32,134 nt of DNA from Blautia sp. An249 (lineage in GTDB: Bacteria > Bacillota > Clostridia > Lachnospirales > Lachnospiraceae), in assembly GCF_002159835.1 (NCBI RefSeq), contig NZ_NFJL01000029.1:1-32134 (forward strand), read 5' to 3'. Shown here piece after piece: positions 8,332 through 15,958 of the stretch. The first letter of the stretch is position 1. Each line of letters begins with the position of its first letter. The notes under the pieces were generated by a model, which was not told the DNA's origin, did no database searches, and saw nothing but the letters and a program-made list of their open reading frames with translations. The position numbers were made by a program, and so were the translations under genes.

Positions 8332-10461
8332 TTACATCATTGGATCCAAACCTAATGCCGGATGGCCTTTTTCTGTTAAGAAAGCAACCAGTGTTTCCGG
8401 ATCTTCTGCGATGGTTTCGTCTCCGATCATATCGGTAAAGTTTTCAATTCCATATAATTCTTTGGCTGTCTTGTTCAGACGTTCTGCCACAGTCTCTTTC
8501 AGTTCTTTCGGCATCCATACGATACGCTCAATACCGCCTTCTGCCTTCATGAATTTCTTAGAGCCGATGAAGTGTTTTCCATGTCCCATGAATCCCGGTG
8601 TCTGTACACCGCCGCCGGTCATGGACGCCATTTCCGGGAAGGTCATTCCCAGAGGAGTCATGCCCGCATATTCACGGTTGGCAATCACCACTCCGTTACT
8701 GAACGGTTCGATACCGCAGATACACTCGAAGCATCCGCAGGAGGTCATGGGATCCTGCATGATGGAATACAGGGTTACGTGCTCCAGGGCGCCCTGGGAG
8801 AATTTCTTCACCGCTTCATCCACGTCTTCGTAGGCGCCCAGATTTTCATCAATGGGACGTTCCTTGGTTACTACCTGGCAGGCGCCTGCCGGATCCAGTT
8901 CGTTGGTGGCTTTCGCATCCAGCCAGGATACGGCGCCGCACAGTCCCAGACGTTCCGGAGTTACGATACATACGTGGGACGGGGAGAATGCCTGGCAGAG
9001 GATACAGCTGTAGTAAACGTCTACGGATTCATCGGTCAGGGATTCCAGACGCTCGTCACGTTTGTCAAAGGTAGGAATTGCCACTTCATGGCGGATTCTG
9101 GTACATTCTGCCGGGTCGGTGTAAATCACAACTTCACACTTGTCCACAACGGCGTCAAATTCGTTCTTTACCTGGGAGTATAAAACTTCTCCGATATGTT
9201 TAATCTTAAATCCGGCGGCAAAGGCGTCTTTGCTGATACGGATTCTCTGCATATCTCTCTGGCCGGTGTGGTATACGCCTTCAATGCAGTTGATGTAGTT
9301 ATGGAACTTACGCTCAATAACCGGTTCAAAGTCAGGCTGCATTTTCTTTCCGGCAACTTTTACCACATAGGCAATGCTGTTCTTGCTGCCCAGTTCCATG
9401 TCGTCCACTTCCGGACCAACCACGGTAATCTTGTGGTCTTCGATTTCGCTGGCTTCGCAGGTATGTACCAGTTCGGCACAGTCCACACGGGAACCGTCGA
9501 ATTCCACCTGCATATCGCCGCGGCGGATGATTTCCCCTTCAAAGGCAGAAGCAAAGGCAACCGGAATATCAATGTTGGTAATTTTAATCTTAATATCGCG
9601 GGCTTCCAGGGAAGTTGCATTAAATTCTTCCACTTTCGGCTGTTTGATTAAGCTCTTCGGTACGGAAGGTGTATAGTCCATGTCGTTTGTCACAACCGGG
9701 AATCCATAATAGATAGCGCCTGCACCACAGGCAACCGTCTTTTCATCCAGCGGTGCAAATGCATTTACAAATGCACGGAAACGGTTGAAGGTATATTCCT
9801 GAAGGGCTTTCTTATCTCCAGGTGTGATATTACCGAAGATCATAGCAGTTCTGCAGGCTGCAGATACGGCATGGGCAACAGAAGAAATATTTTCTCCGAT
9901 TGGGAATACACGTACGTTAAAGCCTGTCTTATAATTTGCTTCTTTTAACTGTTCGATAATTCCGCCTACCAGACATACGAAGTTACCCTGAGCCTGATAG
10001 CTCTTAACCAGTGCGCAGGCTTCTTCTACTGAAGGAGCAGCATTGATAATAACAGCAATACCAGGAATATCGCCGGTTACAAGGGGAACACCCAGTTCAC
10101 GAATCTGAGCGTCTGTCATATGTCCCAGATACGGCTCTTCGTATGGTTTCTGGCCGTCCACATATTTCATAGCTTCAATTAACTCTGCTGATAAAGCTGT
10201 TGCAACACCGGAATTAAATGCAGAATCCAGTCTTCTCTCTCTCAGCATGATGGTTTTAATATAATCCAAAGCTTCTTTTGCTTCTTTTAATGTGGTGATT
10301 TTTGTGCCTGTTTCTGCATAGTAACAAGCCAGTGTGTATGCTGTATCCGGAAATCCCACAGCCTTATCTTCACCATATTTGGCAATGGCATCGTTTACAG
10401 CTTTTTCCGCTTCCGCGTACATGCTGTCATTTCCATTAAATACAATATCAAATAAAAGCAC
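8332..10461 (-). CDS. acsB: Acetyl-CoA synthase (CODH/ACS alpha-type subunit), upstream copy
   Basis: 709 residues, and the first of two tandem ACS genes. The full A-cluster is present: C486, C489, C498, C508 for the [4Fe-4S], and C575 and C577 for the di-nickel site in MTSCGCF. It starts at a GTG (10461) placed 7 bases after a perfect AGGAGG, the best ribosome site of the two copies, so this may be the main ACS. It lies 24 bases after the AcsF-type ATPase gene, fitting co-expression with its nickel-insertion factor. Three blocks of 53-69 bases are identical to the second copy at every position, including silent sites, which points to recent gene conversion in the catalytic half. Confidence 0.95.
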   Translation of the reverse strand: MLLFDIVFNGNDSMYAEAEKAVNDAIAKYGEDKAVGFPDTAYTLACYYAETGTKITTLKEAKEALDYIKTIMLRERRLDSAFNSGVATALSAELIEAMKYVDGQKPYEEPYLGHMTDAQIRELGVPLVTGDIPGIAVIINAAPSVEEACALVKSYQAQGNFVCLVGGIIEQLKEANYKTGFNVRVFPIGENISSVAHAVSAACRTAMIFGNITPGDKKALQEYTFNRFRAFVNAFAPLDEKTVACGAGAIYYGFPVVTNDMDYTPSVPKSLIKQPKVEEFNATSLEARDIKIKITNIDIPVAFASAFEGEIIRRGDMQVEFDGSRVDCAELVHTCEASEIEDHKITVVGPEVDDMELGSKNSIAYVVKVAGKKMQPDFEPVIERKFHNYINCIEGVYHTGQRDMQRIRISKDAFAAGFKIKHIGEVLYSQVKNEFDAVVDKCEVVIYTDPAECTRIRHEVAIPTFDKRDERLESLTDESVDVYYSCILCQAFSPSHVCIVTPERLGLCGAVSWLDAKATNELDPAGACQVVTKERPIDENLGAYEDVDEAVKKFSQGALEHVTLYSIMQDPMTSCGCFECICGIEPFSNGVVIANREYAGMTPLGMTFPEMASMTGGGVQTPGFMGHGKHFIGSKKFMKAEGGIERIVWMPKELKETVAERLNKTAKELYGIENFTDMIGDETIAEDPETLVAFLTEKGHPALGLDPMM

Positions 10462-10485
10462 AGTTCTACCTCCTAATTTATCCGA

Positions 10486-11250
10486 TCACTGGTGATCTAT
10501 TTTCTCTTTGATTTTCACAATTTCATTGGTTACCGTCTCACTGAAGTCATAAGGGGATTTTCCCTGTCGATCAGCATCAATAACCTCGGTATTATAATGA
10601 ACCATCCCAAGAAGGTCTTCCGCCGGAATCTTGGTGCGGATGAATTCTTCATCTTCTTCGTTGCGAACCTTATTAGCCACAACTTTTACCTGCCCCACTC
10701 CCAGATCGGAAGCCAGTCTTTTCACATTCTTATAAGTCTGGATGCTTCTTGCTCCCGGTTCAATGACTACGATAAACTCATCCATGCCCTCCGTGGTTCC
10801 ACGGCCAAGATGCTCAAGGCCGGCCTCCATATCCAGGATAACCACGTCATCCCGGTGAAGAACCAGATTATTCAAAATTCTCTTCAGCATCACGTGTTCC
10901 GGACAAACACATCCGGCTCCGCCTGTCTCCACAGTTCCCAAAACTAACAGTTTCACTCCGTTACAGGTTTTTCCGTATGTGTCCGGAATGTCGTCTACTT
11001 TTGGGTTGACCCGGTAAAACTGATTTTGTGCATTGGCGCCGGTACGTTCTTCCACCAGCTTTCTCATTTTGGATATGGGAACAATGGAATCCAATGTTTC
11101 TTCATCAAATCCCAGCGCCAGTCCCAGATTTGCATCCGGATCCACATCCGCCGCCAGTACATTTTTTCCTTCTTCTGCATATAAACGTGCTAACGTTGCT
11201 GCAAAAGTCGTTTTTCCAACTCCGCCTTTACCGGTTACTGCAATTTTCAT
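10486..11250 (-). CDS. acsF: AcsF/CooC-type nickel-insertion ATPase
   Basis: A 254-residue MinD/NifH-class P-loop ATPase. The deviant Walker A motif GKGGVGKTT is at 7-15, and a CxC metal site (C114, C116, in GAGCVCPEH) marks the CooC/AcsF family, whose dimer holds Ni(II) between the two CxC motifs. The DMEAGLEHLGRGT segment follows. These proteins load nickel into CO dehydrogenase or the ACS A-cluster. It sits directly between cooS and the first acsB. I lean to AcsF because of that position and the CVCPEH form of the motif; a CooC role for CooS cannot be excluded. The start ATG at 11250 has an AAAGG 11 bases upstream. Confidence 0.85.
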   Translation of the reverse strand: MKIAVTGKGGVGKTTFAATLARLYAEEGKNVLAADVDPDANLGLALGFDEETLDSIVPISKMRKLVEERTGANAQNQFYRVNPKVDDIPDTYGKTCNGVKLLVLGTVETGGAGCVCPEHVMLKRILNNLVLHRDDVVILDMEAGLEHLGRGTTEGMDEFIVVIEPGARSIQTYKNVKRLASDLGVGQVKVVANKVRNEEDEEFIRTKIPAEDLLGMVHYNTEVIDADRQGKSPYDFSETVTNEIVKIKEKIDHQ

Positions 11251-11276
11251 AAGTTATCGCGCCTTTCTTTTTCTTG

Positions 11277-13169
11277 TTAAATACCTAATGCTGTTCTCTT
11301 TTCTTCAATTCTTTCGATCATCAGATCACCTAATTTGTCAATATCATGTTCAACTGTGTATTTTGCCTCTACCCAGTCTTCCAGTCCGCCTTTTAACAGA
11401 CCGTCTACAACATCGGAACCATATGCATAAGGCTCAACGCCAAGATATGTATCAATACCTGTTGCAACAACATAGTTACCGATGGATACGGCTTTTTCTG
11501 ACATCCATTCAGGAGCACAGCCTACCAGCGGAATCTGAGAAATATTCCAGCCGGAGTCTTTTGCAATTCTGGAAGCCAGAACCATCATACGGCTGATATC
11601 AACACAAGATCCCATATGAAGTACAGGAGGAATATCTGCCAGTTCGCAGACACGTTTCAGACCTGCGCCGCAAAGATCTTTTGCTCTCTTGTCCATCAAT
11701 CCTGCTTTCGCTGCTGCCTGTGCAGAACATCCGGAAACTACAAGAATAATATCATTTGCAATCAGTTTCTTCATCAGCTCAATATGTGCAGCGTCCGGAC
11801 GAACCTTCGGGTTGTTACATCCAACCATTGCCACTGCACCGCGGAGTACGCCTGATTTCACACAGTCAACTAACGGAACCATGGTGCCCATTTCATCTAC
11901 ATGGGTGTTGGCTACGCCGTCCAGTTTCTTTTCGATCTGCTCTACAGAGAAACCTACGTATGCTTTCTGTTTCATATCAGGAATATAAACTAAATCGTTA
12001 TTTCTGTTTTTGAAGTTTTCAATCGCAGTTTTAACGATCATTTTTGCGTTTTCCCCTGCTGTCTTTGCATTGAAGCGGATAAAATCAGAATCCGGCATCT
12101 GTGCTACAGGAGAGGTTGTGATAAACTTGGTATGGAAACATTTGCTTAATGGTCCAAGAGCCGGGAAGATACACTGTACGTCTACGACAATTGCCTCGCA
12201 GGCTCCTGTCAGAACAACATTTTCCTGCTGTAAGAAGTTACCTGCCATCGGTACGCCGCGGCGCATTGCAACTTCATTGGAGGTACAGCATACACCGGAT
12301 ACGGTAATTCCCTGTGCGCCCATGGATTTTGCATAATCAATCATTTCCTTGCTGTCTGCATATTCGCAGATCATTTCGGAAAGACTCGGATCATGACCAT
12401 GTACTACGATGTTTACATTTTCTTTTACCATAACGCCTAAGTTGGCTTCTGTTTCTACTTCTCTCGGGGTACCGAATAAAACGTCAGAGAACTCAGTTCC
12501 CATCATGGAACCGCCCCATCCGTCTGACAGACCGGAACGCAGGGACTGACGAATCAGAGCTTCCGGAAGAGAAGAACATCCCATGTGAGTCATATGCATA
12601 GAGCAGGAAACTTCCCGGTCAATTGCTCTTGGCTCGATTTCTTCTCTCTTCCAGATTTCCTGGGTATGTTCCGGAGCACGTTTCAGGAAGATCAGTTTTC
12701 CGAATGGTTTACCATATTCCATCAGACCTTTTTCTGCTACTTCATGAGCTACATCATAAATGTCTCTTCCTTCTGTCTCTACACCGAACTCTTCTGCAAG
12801 ACGCATCAGTTTTTCCGGATCTTTTACTTTGTAGTTTCCGTCCGCTGCTGTCTCATACAGAGTATGGGCGATCTCACGTCCGTGATCAGAGTGTGTTGCA
12901 GATCCGCCGGCTGTAAAACGAAGATAATTTCTTCCTACAATACCATGCACGTCACATCCGCAGATACCTTTCGGCGCTTTCTTCGTAATCCGGCAGGGAC
13001 CCATGGAACAGATTCTGCAGCATACGCCGGATTCTCCGAATTTACAGTGAGGAGTCTGATTCTTAACACGAATCTGCCAAGCGTCCGCACCTACTTTCGC
13101 GCCTGTTTCCAACAATCGATTGGTAGCCGCTTCAAACTCGTCAACTGTAGTTAATTTGAATTCACTCAT
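11277..13169 (-). CDS. acsA: Anaerobic (Ni-Fe) carbon monoxide dehydrogenase catalytic subunit
   Basis: 630 residues, the normal length for CooS/AcsA. It reduces CO2 to CO for acetyl-CoA synthase and forms the core of the CODH/ACS complex. N-terminal Cys residues C42 and C50 (bridging D-cluster) and C51, C54, C59 with C70 or C72 (B-cluster) are in place. C-cluster ligands are visible as the HGHDP histidines (257/259), C294/C295, C333, C451 (GCNN), C481 (SGCSAQA) and C522 (MGSCVD). It is a soluble dimer. A GAAGGAGG site fixes the ATG at 13169. This is the only CODH gene in the window, although two ACS genes follow it. The gap before it holds a large hairpin. Confidence 0.96.
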   Translation of the reverse strand: MSEFKLTTVDEFEAATNRLLETGAKVGADAWQIRVKNQTPHCKFGESGVCCRICSMGPCRITKKAPKGICGCDVHGIVGRNYLRFTAGGSATHSDHGREIAHTLYETAADGNYKVKDPEKLMRLAEEFGVETEGRDIYDVAHEVAEKGLMEYGKPFGKLIFLKRAPEHTQEIWKREEIEPRAIDREVSCSMHMTHMGCSSLPEALIRQSLRSGLSDGWGGSMMGTEFSDVLFGTPREVETEANLGVMVKENVNIVVHGHDPSLSEMICEYADSKEMIDYAKSMGAQGITVSGVCCTSNEVAMRRGVPMAGNFLQQENVVLTGACEAIVVDVQCIFPALGPLSKCFHTKFITTSPVAQMPDSDFIRFNAKTAGENAKMIVKTAIENFKNRNNDLVYIPDMKQKAYVGFSVEQIEKKLDGVANTHVDEMGTMVPLVDCVKSGVLRGAVAMVGCNNPKVRPDAAHIELMKKLIANDIILVVSGCSAQAAAKAGLMDKRAKDLCGAGLKRVCELADIPPVLHMGSCVDISRMMVLASRIAKDSGWNISQIPLVGCAPEWMSEKAVSIGNYVVATGIDTYLGVEPYAYGSDVVDGLLKGGLEDWVEAKYTVEHDIDKLGDLMIERIEEKRTALGI

Positions 13170-13277
13170 TATAAACCTCCTTCAAGTTTTGCACATTATG
13201 TACATTCTCATGATATAATTTATTCAACCGCCTGAAGGAGAACATCACATCCTCCCCCAGGGGTTATTTTTACCCAC

Positions 13278-13311
13278 AATATTCCTTGCTGCATACACAG
13301 CAAGGAATATT
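13278..13311 (-). other. Perfect 14-bp hairpin between the CooC-type gene and cooS
   Basis: AATATTCCTTGCTG is followed six bases later by its exact complement CAGCAAGGAATATT. It begins one base after the stop codon of the CooC-type gene and lies about 110 bases before the cooS ATG. Downstream on the minus strand is GTGGGTAAAAATAACCC, itself a small 4-bp hairpin, with no U-tract. A classic rho-independent terminator is therefore not supported, but attenuation, RNase protection or a processing site that sets cooS levels is plausible. Confidence 0.6.
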
Positions 13312-13312
13312 C

Positions 13313-14083
13313 TTATAAGCCAAGCTTATCAACAATTTCATGCAAAGCTTTTTTCACCGGATTGTCATCAGGCAGACTGGCTGTCGGTTTCCCGTCACAG
13401 TCATATTCATAGACCTGATCATCCTGAGGCACAACTCCCAGTAAATCCAACCCCTGAATTTCTATTTCTTCTTTGATTCCATCATTCAGCACACCTTTGG
13501 GTGCCCGGTTCACAATCAGCCCAACTCTCTGGGGATGCATATCGCATTCTTCGATCAGTTTTGCAATACGGCCCACTGCCTGAATTCCTCTTCGGGAACA
13601 GTCGCTGACTAAAATCGCCGTCTGCATACTGGGAAGCACTCCTCTGCTGATATGCTCCATTCCGGCCTCATTGTCTACTACAATATAAGGATAATTATTC
13701 TGATATTTTGCAAGCTGTGCCTGTAAAAGTCCGTTTACATAGCAGTAGCAGCCTTTCCCCTGGGTTCTTCCCATTACCAGAAGATCAAAATCATCATCCT
13801 CAGCCAGCGCAGAATTGAAGCGGATTTCCGCCCAATCGGCCTTGGACACTCCTCTCGGAATCGGATTTTCTGACGCCATTTCCGCCCGTGCAATTTCCTC
13901 TCTCACTTCTCCCAGGGTGGTTTCAATCTCCACTCCCAGAACCTCGTTCAGATTGGAATTGGCATCAGCGTCCACAGCTAAAATAGGACCCTTTCCCTTT
14001 TCTCCCAAGTACTGTATCAACATTCCACATAAGGTAGTTTTTCCTACGCCGCCTTTTCCTGCGACTGCAATTACATGTGCCAT
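13313..14083 (-). CDS. CooC-family nickel ATPase, second type
   Basis: A 256-residue P-loop ATPase with GKGGVGKTT at 9-17 and a CxC pair at C112 and C114 (GKGCYCYVNGLL). The acid-rich insert between about 60 and 100 is different from the other ATPase at 10486-11250. It belongs to the same MinD/CooC class and probably matures CO dehydrogenase, whose gene is next. AGGAGG lies 10 bases before the ATG at 14083. It follows metF by 27 bases. The C-terminal half (VDNEAGMEHISRG, LIVNRAPKGVLNDG) is intact. Which target each ATPase serves (CooS or ACS) cannot be read from sequence; the CYC motif resembles that of classical CooC1. Confidence 0.82.
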   Translation of the reverse strand: MAHVIAVAGKGGVGKTTLCGMLIQYLGEKGKGPILAVDADANSNLNEVLGVEIETTLGEVREEIARAEMASENPIPRGVSKADWAEIRFNSALAEDDDFDLLVMGRTQGKGCYCYVNGLLQAQLAKYQNNYPYIVVDNEAGMEHISRGVLPSMQTAILVSDCSRRGIQAVGRIAKLIEECDMHPQRVGLIVNRAPKGVLNDGIKEEIEIQGLDLLGVVPQDDQVYEYDCDGKPTASLPDDNPVKKALHEIVDKLGL

Positions 14084-14110
14084 AAATCCGGCGCCTCCTG
14101 AATCTGAATT

Positions 14111-15043
14111 TTAAACAAGTGTACGAAGTCCGGATCTGTCAATGATTTCAGATACGTCTTTCCACTTATTTAATGCATACAGATGGATACCATTTACACC
14201 CAGTGCACGATATTCATCAATCTGCTTAATAGTATATTCAATACCTTCTTCTTTAAACTCTTTTACTTTCTTCTCATAGAACATATCAAACGGTTTGCCC
14301 TCAGCATCCTTCGGATTGAAAGGATTCGGGAACAGCCAATGTCTGGAAATCAGTCTGGAAAGTTCACGATCCATTACACAGCCGTTACGTGACAGAGCCA
14401 TGTTAATGGTAGCTGCCTGATCCAGAATCGGCATGATGCCTACGTCTACCGGCATAGTTACGCCTGCGGTACGGATAGCATCCAGCCAGCGTTTGAACTG
14501 TTCCATATCCCAGCAAAGCTGTGTCATAATGTAGTCTGCTCCGTTATCCTGTTTCTGTTTCAGAACTGCAATGTCTGAATCCAGGCTGCGGCAGGAAATA
14601 TGTCCTTCCGGAGAACCTGCTACTGCAATTTCAAATTTATCGCCATACTGATCTTTTACAAATTTTACAAGATCTGTAGCGTATTCGAAATCACCGCATG
14701 TGGTTGTTTCGCCCAGCGGAATATCGCCGCGCAGAGCCAGCATATGATCTACGCCTTCTTCCAGATACTGGTCAAGCTGCTCTTTGATTCCTTCTTTTGT
14801 GTTGCGGATAACGGTAAAGTGAGTAACAGGGATTGTGCCTGCCTTCTTAATCATCTGACAAACTTCTCTGTTGGCTCCTACGTTTCCGCCGCCTGCGCCG
14901 TATGTACAGGAAATGTATTCCGGATTATATTTGCTCAGATGTTCGATTGTTCCCGGAAGATTTGCCATACCTTTCTCTGTTTTCGGCGGAAAAAGCTCAA
15001 AGGAAAGGAGCATTTTCTCTTTCATCGCTTCTGCTAATTTCAT
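14111..15043 (-). CDS. metF: Methylenetetrahydrofolate reductase
   Basis: About 310 residues. It reduces 5,10-methylene-THF to methyl-THF on an FAD-bearing TIM barrel. Visible family features are SFELFPPKTEKG at 14-25 with the active-site Glu, the ISCTYGAGGG stretch near 44-53, and the ALRGDIP loop. I place the start at the ATG at 15043: the GGAGGT ribosome site (15051-15056) is 7 bases before it, and an upstream in-frame ATG at 15058 overlaps that same site, so it cannot be used. No metV or rnfC2 gene lies next to it, unlike several acetogen operons. It is third in the operon, after the CooT gene. Confidence 0.93.
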   Translation of the reverse strand: MKLAEAMKEKMLLSFELFPPKTEKGMANLPGTIEHLSKYNPEYISCTYGAGGGNVGANREVCQMIKKAGTIPVTHFTVIRNTKEGIKEQLDQYLEEGVDHMLALRGDIPLGETTTCGDFEYATDLVKFVKDQYGDKFEIAVAGSPEGHISCRSLDSDIAVLKQKQDNGADYIMTQLCWDMEQFKRWLDAIRTAGVTMPVDVGIMPILDQAATINMALSRNGCVMDRELSRLISRHWLFPNPFNPKDAEGKPFDMFYEKKVKEFKEEGIEYTIKQIDEYRALGVNGIHLYALNKWKDVSEIIDRSGLRTLV

Positions 15044-15107
15044 AATTGCTACCTCCATTTTGTTTTTTCTTCTTAAATCTATCTAAGGCTTTACAGCCAT
15101 AGGCTCT

Positions 15108-15290
15108 TTAATCAACCTCCAGCTTCACAATGCTGTTGGCCAGATCCACCATAAGAATTCTGCCTTCCACCTGGGTTTCCTCCCCCATAATGTCTCTCAG
15201 AATAATCTTTGTTCCATCCACATCAATACGGCTGACATTTTTCAGTATCACCGACTGATCGCTTTCTTTATATACTGTAGCCAGACACAT
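15108..15290 (-). CDS. cooT: CooT-type nickel-binding protein
   Basis: A 60-residue protein, the size of the CooT family. It begins MCLATVYKES; in Rhodospirillum CooT the second-residue Cys binds one Ni(II) per dimer, and that Cys is present here. The rest is a small beta-rich fold (VILKNVSRIDVDG, MGEETQVEGRILMVDL). It probably carries nickel for CO dehydrogenase or ACS maturation. AGGAGGGAGCAGAC precedes the ATG at 15290. It is the second gene of the operon, 32 bases after the His-rich protein gene and 64 before metF. Confidence 0.85.
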   Translation of the reverse strand: MCLATVYKESDQSVILKNVSRIDVDGTKIILRDIMGEETQVEGRILMVDLANSIVKLEVD

Positions 15291-15322
15291 GTCTGCTCCC
15301 TCCTTTATTTTGCTTACGCCGG

Positions 15323-15649
15323 CTATTTTTCAAGCTGCTCTTTCACCATACTCAGGGCCAGACTCAGTCTCATATTGCCTTTCTGAAAATCAGAAACCCC
15401 TTCCCGAATCATTCTGGCAGCATCGTCCATATTTAACTTCTGAAGGTTTTCCGCCATCTGATCCAGTTCCGCCGCATGATGTTCATTGTGCTGCAGCATA
15501 TAGGTCAGAAGAGCCACCGTTTCATCCTGGCAGTTCCCTCCGTTCTGGCATCCGCCGCAGTGTTGGTGGGAATGTCCCTGTTCCTGGCTGCATCCATGCT
15601 CATGTCCGTGCTGAATGGCGTTGCCATTCTCGTCTTTTATTATGTGCAT
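15323..15649 (-). CDS. His/Cys-rich small metal-binding protein, first gene of the operon
   Basis: 108 residues with no signal peptide or membrane segment. Residues about 14-41 are packed with His, Cys, Gly and Gln (HGHEHGC, HSHQHCGGC, NC). The C-terminal 65 residues look like a helical hairpin domain, with amphipathic stretches such as AAELDQMAENLQKL and SLALSMVKEQLEK. The metal-rich segment suggests nickel or cobalt storage or delivery. Its place as first gene before CooT and the CODH/ACS genes points to nickel, which is inference. AAGGAG lies 6 bases before the ATG at 15649. I do not recognise a named family. Confidence 0.75.
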   Translation of the reverse strand: MHIIKDENGNAIQHGHEHGCSQEQGHSHQHCGGCQNGGNCQDETVALLTYMLQHNEHHAAELDQMAENLQKLNMDDAARMIREGVSDFQKGNMRLSLALSMVKEQLEK

Positions 15650-15703
15650 TTCAAGCTCCTTTCAATCAAAGTACCGGAACACATGCCCCGTGTCTCTGCT
15701 TTC

Positions 15704-15758
15704 TGATAATATTTTATCAATATGTAGTTATTATACAACGTTCCGCCTGCTATAGCAA
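15704..15758 (-). promoter_or_regulatory. Promoter and start-site dyad of the Wood-Ljungdahl operon
   Basis: TTGCTA (15753-15758) and a perfect TATAAT (15730-15735) are 17 bases apart on the minus strand, giving a start near 15723 and a leader of about 74 bases. A dyad, TGATAA-4-TTATCA (15704-15719), lies at about +5 to +20 and could be an operator or a 5' mRNA hairpin. This promoter is in the 309-base gap (15650-15958) that separates the operon from the divergent aldo/keto reductase gene. The rest of that gap is A/T-rich with no open frame of note. Confidence 0.7.
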
Positions 15759-15786
15759 GGAAATATTCTTAATTTTTTATGAAATA

Positions 15787-15819
15787 CGCCAAAATTTTAT
15801 GCAGTATCGCCATATTTTT
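15787..15819. promoter_or_regulatory. Direct repeat upstream of the operon promoter, possible activator site
   Basis: CGCCAAAATTTT (15787-15798) and CGCCATATTTTT (15808-15819) match at 10 of 12 positions and start exactly 21 bases apart, two helical turns. They lie 30-60 bases upstream of the operon -35 box, where an activator would bind on one DNA face. The segment is A/T-rich, so chance similarity is possible. Confidence 0.3.
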
Positions 15820-15895
15820 TCTATACACGTCTTTATTTTAACATTGTCGTTATTTATTTAACGTTTTAAATTTTAGGATTTTGTAAAAGTTTATA

Positions 15896-15925
15896 TGTTA
15901 ATCGGACATATTTATGTGGTATACT
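15896..15925 (+). promoter_or_regulatory. Predicted promoter of the aldo/keto reductase gene
   Basis: TGG-TATACT at 15917-15925 is an extended -10 (TGn plus hexamer). The region 16-18 bases upstream (TGTTAA) is a weak -35. A start near 15932 would give a leader of about 27 bases with the AGGGAGG ribosome site. Confidence 0.4.
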
Positions 15926-15958
15926 GGGTAACAGAGTTTAGTTAAGGGAGGAATTTTT

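Noticed and set aside
6100..10461. Tandem acsB as an assembly duplication
   Set aside because: The N-terminal halves differ at about half of residues and the flanking sequences differ, so these are two real genes.
10483..10496. GATCAC-TG-GTGATC palindrome at the acsF stop
   Set aside because: Short stem with a 2-base loop overlapping coding sequence and stop codon; likely chance.
13200..13260. A separate promoter for cooS (TTGAAT with TGTACA or TATATC nearby)
   Set aside because: No hexamer pair has both good spacing and good matches; I could not support it above background in this A/T-rich gap.
15058..15058. ATG at 15058 as metF start
   Set aside because: It overlaps the only good ribosome site, which serves the in-frame ATG at 15043.
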